Source of the DNA: an uncultured Mycoplasmatota bacterium
GTDB lineage: Bacteria > Bacillota_I > Bacilli_A > RF39 > UBA660
Reading direction: 5' to 3'
NCBI GenBank assembly: GCA_900551525.1
Contig: URWD01000031.1
Location: 1 to 12,998, forward strand
Length of the DNA: 12,998 nucleotides
Shown: one piece after another, positions 1 through 4,675 of the stretch
Layout: the number at the start of each line of letters is the position of its first letter
How positions within the stretch are numbered: the first letter of the stretch is position 1
Program-made: the position numbers and the translations under genes
Notes under the pieces: generated by a model
Seen by the model: the letters and a program-made list of their open reading frames with translations, nothing else
What the model was told of the DNA's origin: nothing
The model's database searches: none

Positions 1-10
1 ATCCTTCCTT
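1..10 (-). promoter_or_regulatory. Ribosome-binding sequence for a gene beyond the left edge
   Basis: On the minus strand the last ten bases of the window read AAGGAAGGAT, a good Shine-Dalgarno-like purine tract. It lies about 14 nt after the U-run of the terminator at 24-57. The start codon of the gene controlled by the upstream leader should therefore lie a few bases outside the window. The identity of that gene cannot be seen. Confidence 0.5.
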
Positions 11-23
11 ATAATAATTATTT

Positions 24-57
24 AAAAAAGCTATACAAGTAGTTACTTGTATAGCTT
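24..57 (-). terminator. Intrinsic terminator of the attenuator leader (segments 4:5)
   Basis: On the minus strand a perfect 13-bp stem (57-45 paired with 40-28, 4-nt loop) is followed directly by six T (29-24). There is no comparable T-run on the plus side, so it works on minus-strand transcription. It sits between the short leader ORF and the edge ribosome-binding site. Its 5' arm (segment 4) can instead pair with segment 3 upstream, which would prevent termination. Confidence 0.8.
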
Positions 58-120
58 AAATATACAAGCACTACAATAAGCACTTGTATTTACAACCTTT
101 AATGTCGCAGTAACAAGTGC
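28..120 (-). promoter_or_regulatory. Candidate five-segment transcription attenuator
   Basis: Five short segments of the minus-strand RNA are complementary in sequence: 1 (120-113, GCACTTGT), 2 (89-80, ATACAAGTGC), 3 (71-61, GTGCTTGTATA), 4 (57-45) and 5 (40-28). Possible pairs are 1:2 (8 bp, perfect), 2:3 (10 bp with two G-U), 3:4 (8 bp perfect, extendable to 10 with one G-U) and 4:5 (13 bp, terminator). This gives two alternative folds: 1:2 plus 3:4 (readthrough), or 2:3 plus 4:5 (termination). Segment 1 lies inside the leader ORF, and the ORF's stop codon lies in the 1:2 loop, so ribosome position can choose the fold. This is the architecture of trp/his-type or antibiotic-inducible attenuators. 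I infer that a ribosome held near the leader's last codons, masking segments 1 and 2, frees 3:4 and allows readthrough. Confidence 0.6.
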
Positions 121-164
121 ATGATTTTATGATGATGAACTAATTTTATTAAATATTCTTTCAT
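99..164 (-). CDS. Short His-rich leader peptide (21 aa), putative
   Basis: A 21-codon ORF starts with ATG at 164-162 and ends with TAA at 101-99. It is preceded by AAAGGA about ten bases upstream of the ATG and lies about 20 nt into the transcript predicted from the promoter at 192-221. The product begins MKEYLIKLVHHHK and has five His in 21 residues (positions 10, 11, 12, 16 and 21, the last codon). Residues 19-20 use CTG and CGA, codons that look uncommon in this AT-rich sequence. The codons for residues 15-18 overlap attenuator segment 1 and the stop lies in the loop of pair 1:2. I see this as a leader whose translation is sensed, not as a functional protein. His clustering suggests sensing of charged tRNA-His. 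Stalling by a ribosome-targeting drug is the alternative. It resembles no leader peptide I can name. Confidence 0.55.
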   Translation of the reverse strand: MKEYLIKLVHHHKIMHLLLRH

Positions 165-191
165 AAAATACATTCCTTTCAAAGCAAGTAC

Positions 192-221
192 ATTATAACA
201 CAACTATATTATATTTGTCAA
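192..221 (-). promoter_or_regulatory. Sigma-A-type promoter of the attenuator leader
   Basis: The minus strand has a perfect -35 TTGACA (221-216), an 18-nt spacer and a perfect -10 TATAAT (197-192) with an extended -10 TGT in front. Transcription should start near 185, giving a leader of about 160 nt before the terminator. It is the strongest promoter sequence visible in the window. Confidence 0.8.
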
Positions 222-264
222 AACCCTATATCAGTATCATATGATTTTTAAATATTTAATCAAC

Positions 265-329
265 AAAAAAATGCTTGCTTGTCATTATAAATGTTCAAGT
301 AAACATTAACACTAAAAACAAGTAAGCAT
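265..329 (-). terminator. Hairpin with nested inner stem and U-run, possible terminator or sRNA end
   Basis: Outer arms 329-318 and 282-271 form a 12-bp stem (one C-A mismatch on the minus RNA, G-U if read on plus). Inside the long loop is a second 6-bp stem (302-307 with 290-295). On the minus strand the outer stem is followed by T at 270-265, as in an intrinsic terminator. The long branched loop is unusual for a plain terminator and would suit the 3' end of a small RNA. Confidence 0.45.
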
Positions 330-363
330 CTGACATACTAAAATCAAATGTTTCTTTTTTTAT

Positions 364-386
364 TATATGAAATTCGCTTTCATATA
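364..386. repeat. Perfect 9-bp inverted repeat, hairpin
   Basis: TATATGAAA (364-372) pairs with TTTCATATA (378-386) around a 5-nt loop. It has no U-run on either strand, so it is not a terminator by itself. It lies between the weak promoter-like pair at 392-420 and the terminator-like hairpin at 265-329, and so would fold at the 5' end of any small RNA made there. Confidence 0.4.
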
Positions 387-434
387 TACTTGTATTATCA
401 CATTTTAGCTCCAATTTCAAGCCACAAATTTCGT

Positions 435-463
435 AAAAAAATAAAGCTTAATTTATAAGCTCT
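435..463 (-). terminator. Possible intrinsic terminator of the spoIIGA-sigE transcript
   Basis: On the minus strand AGAGCTTA (463-456) pairs with TAAGCTTT (450-443), an 8-bp stem with one G-U and a 5-nt loop. It is followed by one A and seven T (441-435). The stem is short and AT-rich but the U-run is long. It lies about 130 nt past the sigE stop codon with no gene between, so it is the first plausible end for that operon. Confidence 0.45.
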
Positions 464-471
464 ATTTTTAA

Positions 472-493
472 GTGAATTGGAAACCAATTTCAC
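472..493. repeat. Inverted repeat downstream of sigE
   Basis: GTGAATTGG (472-480) and CCAATTTCAC (484-493) pair over 9 bp with one bulged T and a 3-nt loop. There is no U-run. It lies just before the U-run hairpin at 435-463 on the minus transcript and may stabilise the 3' end of the sigE message. Confidence 0.4.
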
Positions 494-594
494 ACTATCC
501 CTTTTATTCTAGCTACTGCTAGCTTAATTAAATTATATGCTATAAATTTTTACTTTGCAATACATTTTACACATATATTTACAACATATTTACA

Positions 595-1278
595 TTATCT
601 AATCATAACTTGTTTTAATTTTCTAACAACTTTCTTTTCTATTCTTGAAATATAAGATTGGCTTATTCCTAGCATTTCTGCCACTTCTTTCTGAGTATAT
701 TCCTTAGTATTATTAAGACCATATCTTAGTGTCATTATCTCTTTATCTCTATCGGGAAGTCCTTCAATTTCTTTAGATAAAACTTCTTTATCCACTTGTT
801 TTTCATATTCATTTGGTACTAAATCTATTTCTGTACCTAAGATATCTTCAAGATGTAGCTCATTACCTTCAGCATCATAATTTAAAGCATCTTCAAGTGA
901 TACTTCTGCTCTTTTTCTTTTATTCTTTCTTAGAAACATTAATATTTCATTAGAGATACATCTTGAGGCATAAGTGGCAAGCTTAATATTTTTATCAATT
1001 TTATAAGTATTTATACCTTTGATAAGCCCAATCGAACCTATACTTACTAAGTCTTCAATATCATAAGTTGTATTTTCATACTTTTTAGCCAAGAATACAA
1101 CTAGTCTTAAGTTATGTTCAATTAAGACATTTCTAGCTTCCTCATCCCCCGCTTTGGCTTTAATTAAATAAGCAAGCTCTTCCTCTTTAGAAAGTGGTGG
1201 TGGTAATTTATCTGTTGCACCCACAAAAAAAACTTCATTATACTTACTAAATAACCATTCAATTATTTTTCTAAACAT
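595..1278 (-). CDS. sigE: RNA polymerase sporulation sigma factor E precursor (pro-SigE)
   Basis: This is the mother-cell-specific sigma-70 family factor of sporulation, made as an inactive precursor and cut by SpoIIGA after septation. The 227 residues match the SigE family throughout. An N-terminal pro-region ends at EVFFVG (15-20), followed by the typical LPPPLS (25-30), region 2 (about 50-118: NLRLVVFLAKKYENT, DLVSIGSIGLIKGIN, KLATYASRCISNEI) and region 4 with a helix-turn-helix (about 172-225: LRYGL, TQKEVAEMLGISQSYISRIEKK). The B. subtilis protein is about 239 aa with a pro-sequence of about 27 residues. Here the pro-sequence is only about 15. The start at 1278 has GGAGG five bases upstream. 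The gene overlaps the end of spoIIGA by 16 nt, suggesting coupled translation of protease and substrate. No sigG follows within the window. Confidence 0.95.
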   Translation of the reverse strand: MFRKIIEWLFSKYNEVFFVGATDKLPPPLSKEEELAYLIKAKAGDEEARNVLIEHNLRLVVFLAKKYENTTYDIEDLVSIGSIGLIKGINTYKIDKNIKLATYASRCISNEILMFLRKNKRKRAEVSLEDALNYDAEGNELHLEDILGTEIDLVPNEYEKQVDKEVLSKEIEGLPDRDKEIMTLRYGLNNTKEYTQKEVAEMLGISQSYISRIEKKVVRKLKQVMIR

Positions 1279-2066
1279 ATATCCTCCATTAATTTATAAT
1301 TAAGTAAAACATCTGCACCATTTAAGTTAAATTCATCATTACTAATACCCACTAGATAATTAGTAAATATTTGATTATTAACTTTTAAATACTTAATTTT
1401 AAAACATTCAATTAATCCATATTTATTTAAAGCTTTATAAGGAATATACATCGGACTACGAATATTTATATAACTTGATAATAATTTCTTTGACATAATA
1501 ATTACATACTTTTTTGTAACTGGGTCTTTAAGCTTATTACCAGAGTCTATAAATCCCGTAGAGTTTAAAACTTTACCATTATTAAATACTATTTCAATAT
1601 TACAATTAAAATTATATGATGATTTAAATTTTTTATGTTCATAAATATATAATCCAAGTATAAGTGGCCCAATTATTAAAAGAAGTAAATAATTTATACT
1701 TAATCCATCAAAATAAAAAATTAGACCTTCTCTTTTGTAACTAAATTCTACATCTAAAAGATATAGAAAACCACCTAGAATAACACTACACATATATAAA
1801 TAAAGTAAATTAGTAAAAGTATATTTAATATTTTTAAATTTAAATGCAACTAAAACCATAATGACACTAACAAATATTTTAAGTAAAAATAAAATAAATT
1901 TATTAAATGGTAAAAACAAAATAACAAGTGATAAAGCTCCGATGATACTGGCAAAAATAAGTCTTGCAAAGTTTTTATGTCTTTTAAGTGTTATATCTAT
2001 TGTCATAAGGAGTAGTAAATCATAGATAAAATTAAGCATAAAAACTAGATCCAAGTATATCTTCAT
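1263..2066 (-). CDS. spoIIGA: Sporulation sigma-E factor-processing peptidase SpoIIGA
   Basis: This is a membrane-embedded aspartic protease that removes the pro-sequence of SigE at the sporulation septum. I place the start at the ATG at 2066 (267 aa), giving MKIYLDLVFMLNF, the family's usual N-terminus. It has a GGTGAT ribosome-binding sequence four bases upstream. A longer frame to 2129 would run through the ftsZ terminator and the promoter and is rejected. About five hydrophobic segments fill residues 1-143, followed by a soluble domain with the catalytic-type motif GFIDSGNKLKDP (Asp near residue 174) and a C-terminal GISNDEF-like stretch. It is somewhat shorter than the 309-aa B. subtilis protein, mainly at the C-terminal end. 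It is co-transcribed with sigE and overlaps it by 16 nt. The location downstream of ftsAZ is the conserved Bacillota arrangement. Confidence 0.93.
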   Translation of the reverse strand: MKIYLDLVFMLNFIYDLLLLMTIDITLKRHKNFARLIFASIIGALSLVILFLPFNKFILFLLKIFVSVIMVLVAFKFKNIKYTFTNLLYLYMCSVILGGFLYLLDVEFSYKREGLIFYFDGLSINYLLLLIIGPLILGLYIYEHKKFKSSYNFNCNIEIVFNNGKVLNSTGFIDSGNKLKDPVTKKYVIIMSKKLLSSYINIRSPMYIPYKALNKYGLIECFKIKYLKVNNQIFTNYLVGISNDEFNLNGADVLLNYKLMEDICLEK

Positions 2067-2082
2067 CTTTATCACCAAAACT

Positions 2083-2088
2083 ATTATA
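2083..2088 (-). promoter_or_regulatory. -10 element of the spoIIGA-sigE promoter
   Basis: A perfect TATAAT lies at 2088-2083 on the minus strand, between the ftsZ terminator and the spoIIGA start. No good -35 is found at 16-18 nt spacing; that position falls in the terminator loop region. This is expected if an activator such as Spo0A recruits polymerase. The start site would be near 2076, so the untranslated leader would be very short. Confidence 0.6.
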
Positions 2089-2090
2089 CA

Positions 2091-2120
2091 AAAAAAAGCA
2101 ACAATAATTTGTTGCTTTTT
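2091..2120 (-). terminator. Intrinsic terminator of ftsA-ftsZ
   Basis: A perfect 12-bp stem (2109-2120 with 2093-2104, 4-nt loop, core GCAAC/GTTGC) is followed on the minus strand by T at 2097-2091. It begins about 18 nt past the ftsZ stop. It separates cell-division expression from spoIIGA-sigE, and its outer base touches the Spo0A box. Confidence 0.88.
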
Positions 2121-2126
2121 GTCGAA
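2120..2126 (+). promoter_or_regulatory. Candidate Spo0A box (TGTCGAA)
   Basis: TGTCGAA matches the 0A-box consensus TGNCGAA exactly and is preceded by a T-run as in the extended consensus. Its centre is about 47 bp upstream of the expected spoIIGA transcription start, a position suited to an activator. In B. subtilis the spoIIG operon is directly activated by phosphorylated Spo0A. Binding here is inferred from sequence and position. Confidence 0.6.
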
Positions 2127-2138
2127 CACATTTAATTT

Positions 2139-3200
2139 TTAATAATTATCGCTTCTTAAGAATGGTGGAATTTCATATTCATCATCTACTTCAGGAGTTT
2201 GTCTTCTTTTTTGAACATGTACATCATCACTAAATAATGCTTCTTCACCAACTTCATCATCAAATCCAGTAGCTATTACTGTAACAATAACTTCATCAGT
2301 TAAATTATCATTTTTTATAGCACCGAAGATTATATTTATATCTGAGTTTGCTGCTTCTCTGACAGTTTCTACAGCATCTTCAATTTCAAATAATGTAAGA
2401 TTTTTACCACCAGTTACGTTAACAATTGCGTTCGTAGCACCTTCAATAGTTGCTTCCAAAAGTGAATTTGATACCGCTTGTCTAGCAGCTTCAATTGCTC
2501 TATTTTCACCAGCATTACATCCAATACCAATAATAGCTGTACCACTTTTTTCCATAACTGTTTTAACATCTGCAAAGTCTAGGTTGATAACTCCAGTAAC
2601 AGCAATTAAATCTGATATTGATTGAACACCTCTGTGAAGTACATTATCTACTTCTTTAAATGCATCTTCAAAACTTGTAGTTTTATCAATTAATTCTCTT
2701 AATCTATCATTAGGTATAATAATTAAACTATCAACATGAGTTCTAAGTTCTTCAAGTCCTACTAAAGCATTTTCCATTCTCTTTTTGCCTTCAAATCTAA
2801 ATGGTTTAGTAACTATACCAACTGTTAAAGCTCCCATATTTTGAGCAATTTCAGCAATAATTGGGGCAGCACCAGTACCAGTACCTCCACCAAGTCCACA
2901 AGCAACAAATACCATGTCTGCCCCTTGCAATGCATCTTCTAATTCATTTTTACTTTCTAAAGCAGCACTTCTACCAACTTCTGGATTAGCTCCAGCACCT
3001 CTTCCTCCAGTAATATTTTTACCTATTTGTATTTTATTTTGACATAAAGAAGCATTTAAAACTTGTAAATCTGTATTAACTACATAAAATTCTACACTTT
3101 TAACTCCTTCTTCAATCATTCGGTTAACAGCGTTACATCCACCGCCACCTACGCCAACTACTTTAATCTTGGCAATTTGATCCATCTGTAATCCATTCAT
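2139..3200 (-). CDS. ftsZ: Cell division protein FtsZ
   Basis: This is the tubulin-like GTPase that polymerises into the Z ring and directs septum formation. The 353 residues show the N-terminal glycine loop KVVGVGGGGCNAVNRM (about 13-28), the tubulin signature GGGTGTG (104-110), the synergy-loop NLDFADVK (206-213) and the C-terminal conserved peptide EIPPFLR (343-349), which binds FtsA and SepF. The linker between core and tail is short (roughly 25 residues). The start at 3200 has GGGAG eight bases upstream. A second Met at codon 6 is possible but lacks its own site. It lies 14 nt after ftsA in the same operon and is ended by the terminator at 2091-2120. In this organism it serves both vegetative and, presumably, asymmetric sporulation division. 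Confidence 0.98.
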   Translation of the reverse strand: MNGLQMDQIAKIKVVGVGGGGCNAVNRMIEEGVKSVEFYVVNTDLQVLNASLCQNKIQIGKNITGGRGAGANPEVGRSAALESKNELEDALQGADMVFVACGLGGGTGTGAAPIIAEIAQNMGALTVGIVTKPFRFEGKKRMENALVGLEELRTHVDSLIIIPNDRLRELIDKTTSFEDAFKEVDNVLHRGVQSISDLIAVTGVINLDFADVKTVMEKSGTAIIGIGCNAGENRAIEAARQAVSNSLLEATIEGATNAIVNVTGGKNLTLFEIEDAVETVREAANSDINIIFGAIKNDNLTDEVIVTVIATGFDDEVGEEALFSDDVHVQKRRQTPEVDDEYEIPPFLRSDNY

Positions 3201-3214
3201 AATTCATTCTCCCT

Positions 3215-4456
3215 CTAGTTATCAAAAAAGTATCCAAATAATTTACCTAATAAGGAATCATCTGAGATATTAACCTTTTTATGTATTCCACTTAATTCTT
3301 CTTGTTCATCAATACTAAATATTGAAAAATCTCTATTTCTTAATTTTAACCTACTATCATAATACTTAATTAAACCTACTCCAGTAGCATATTTATTATG
3401 TCTAGCTCCAATTTCTGTAACAACTCCTAACGTAGCATCTTTAAAAATATAATCCATTATACTTTTAAAATCTGCCATTTCTGTTACTCCCCCTGTAACA
3501 ATTATATAACTAATTTCCTTTTTTGTTAAGAGATTTATTTGTTTTTTTGCTAAATTTAGCAATTCTTCTAATCTTCCCATGACAATTTCACTGGCATCAT
3601 ACTGATTTATCTTGATTTTATCACCATTTTTATTTTCTAAAATTACTGATTCATTAGGTTGAGCATTAGTTTTATTAGCAAGAGCAATTGATTCTTTTAA
3701 GTAAAGAGCATCATTCCTACTTATTTTATATACATAACCTAAATCATAATCAATAGTTTCTCCCCCCATATCAATAGCTTCTGAGCCAGTAAGTATTCCT
3801 TTATTAAATATAGCAACGGTTGTTTTAGAAGCACCAATATTTATTACAGCACCTACTTCTTCACTATTTTTACTATTTTTAAATTCATAATAATCACCAA
3901 TAGGTCCAACTGTAACATCAACTACTGTAACTCCTATTTTTTCCAAACATTTAATTATAGAATTTACATTTTTCTTTGGCACTGTTGCCACAACTACTTT
4001 TACCTTTAATTTTTCAGCATGCATATGTAGTGGATTATTCGTTACACTACTATCATCTATTAAAAACTTAGTAGGTAAAAGGCCAACTATTTCTCTATTA
4101 TCCATAACCTTATTATATACAGCAGTTTGCATTGACTTAATAATATCTGCACCAGTTACTATATGTTCTTCATTTGTAATAGAAGCATAACCTTCACTTA
4201 AGAAACATTCTAAATCATTTGTTGGACAACTAACAATTACTTTGGTTATCTTAAGACCTATTTGTTCTTCACCTTTTTTAAAAACATCACTTAAGGCTTC
4301 AATAGCACTTTCAGGATTTACAACAAAACCTTTTTTTATGCCACGAGATGGTGTGTCTACACATGCTAAAATATTTAGTTTATTACGCATTATTTCGCCC
4401 ACTACAAGTTTAATAGTGTGACTACCGATATCTAAACTAGCTATTATCTTTCGCAT
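3215..4456 (-). CDS. ftsA: Cell division protein FtsA
   Basis: This is the actin-like ATPase that tethers FtsZ filaments to the membrane and recruits the divisome. The start at 4456 (MRKIIASLDIGSHTIKLVVG) is chosen because AGGAG lies eight bases upstream and a promoter (4485-4513) occupies the region that a longer frame to 4513 would cover. The resulting 413 residues show the phosphate-1 loop DIGSHTIK (9-16), the SHS2/1C subdomain (about 84-160), phosphate-2 INIGASKTTVAIF (206-218), the adenosine motif IIVTGGVTEMADF (318-330) and a C-terminal amphipathic helix (LLGKLFGYFF) that would insert in the membrane. It is the first gene of the ftsA-ftsZ operon and is divergent from rnj. Confidence 0.95.
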   Translation of the reverse strand: MRKIIASLDIGSHTIKLVVGEIMRNKLNILACVDTPSRGIKKGFVVNPESAIEALSDVFKKGEEQIGLKITKVIVSCPTNDLECFLSEGYASITNEEHIVTGADIIKSMQTAVYNKVMDNREIVGLLPTKFLIDDSSVTNNPLHMHAEKLKVKVVVATVPKKNVNSIIKCLEKIGVTVVDVTVGPIGDYYEFKNSKNSEEVGAVINIGASKTTVAIFNKGILTGSEAIDMGGETIDYDLGYVYKISRNDALYLKESIALANKTNAQPNESVILENKNGDKIKINQYDASEIVMGRLEELLNLAKKQINLLTKKEISYIIVTGGVTEMADFKSIMDYIFKDATLGVVTEIGARHNKYATGVGLIKYYDSRLKLRNRDFSIFSIDEQEELSGIHKKVNISDDSLLGKLFGYFFDN

Positions 4457-4484
4457 GCAAACATCTCCTATTACCTTATAACTA

Positions 4485-4513
4485 ATTATATCTAAAAACA
4501 AGCTTTCATGCAA
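4485..4513 (-). promoter_or_regulatory. Promoter of ftsA-ftsZ
   Basis: A -35-like TTGCAT (4513-4508), a 17-nt spacer and a perfect -10 TATAAT (4490-4485) lie on the minus strand, with the start expected near 4478, about 22 nt before the ftsA ATG. Just upstream a 9-bp inverted repeat (4518-4526 with 4530-4538) could be an AT-rich upstream element or operator. Confidence 0.65.
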
Positions 4514-4565
4514 GTGCTTTATAAAACTTTTTTATAAACATTTTGTGATAAGACTGAGCCCCAAA

Positions 4566-4578
4566 TGTAAAATTTACA
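4566..4578. repeat. 13-bp palindrome between the divergent ftsA and rnj promoters
   Basis: TGTAAA-A-TTTACA is a perfect palindrome with a one-base centre. It lies 8 bp upstream of the rnj -35 and about 50 bp upstream of the ftsA -35. It could be an operator, but in DNA this AT-rich a 6-bp half-site can occur by chance. Confidence 0.3.
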
Positions 4579-4586
4579 AAGAATTA

Positions 4587-4615
4587 TAGACAAATGCCGT
4601 TTTTTTTGATATAAT
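4587..4615 (+). promoter_or_regulatory. Promoter of rnj
   Basis: The -35 TAGACA (4587-4592, five of six consensus bases), a 17-nt spacer containing an eight-T run and a perfect -10 TATAAT (4610-4615) predict a start near 4622. This leaves a leader of about 54 nt before the ATG at 4676. Confidence 0.75.
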
Positions 4616-4675
4616 TAATCCAGTTCAGTAACTTTATGAATTAATTTAATTTTTAAGAAAGAAGGAATTTTTTTA

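Larger units (their letters stand above)
222..594. other. Gene-poor intergenic stretch downstream of sigE with several hairpins
   Basis: I find no convincing protein gene here. On the minus strand there are hairpins at 265-329, 364-386, 435-463 and 472-493, a weak promoter-like pair (TTGAAA 420-415, TAATAC 397-392), and three TTTACA-type repeats just after the sigE stop (565-594). Two short open minus-strand frames (398-493, GTG start, 31 codons; 295-447, 50 codons without a good start) overlap each other and the hairpins, and I do not call them genes. The stretch may be the 3' untranslated region of the sigE transcript, a small-RNA locus or a decayed repeat. Confidence 0.5.

Noticed and set aside
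28..120. CRISPR-like or dyad repeats near the left edge
   Set aside because: The repeated cores are short, alternate in orientation and have unequal spacing. They are explained by mutually exclusive RNA stems.
398..493. 31-codon GTG-started minus-strand ORF as a gene
   Set aside because: It overlaps two hairpins and a likely terminator U-run, the start is weak and no family is recognised. It is kept only as a finding.
1..594. tRNA, T-box or known riboswitch in the left intergenic region
   Set aside because: I see no cloverleaf, no T-box sequence and no recognisable aptamer core. The leader ORF and alternating stems fit translation-controlled attenuation better.
2067..2129. N-terminal extension of SpoIIGA by 21 residues to an ATG at 2129
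   Set aside because: It would be encoded by the ftsZ terminator and the spoIIGA -10 region. The family begins at MKIYLD, and a ribosome-binding sequence precedes the ATG at 2066.
4457..4513. N-terminal extension of FtsA by 19 residues to an ATG at 4513
   Set aside because: The extension covers the -10 and -35 of the likely promoter and lacks similarity to FtsA. AGGAG precedes the ATG at 4456.
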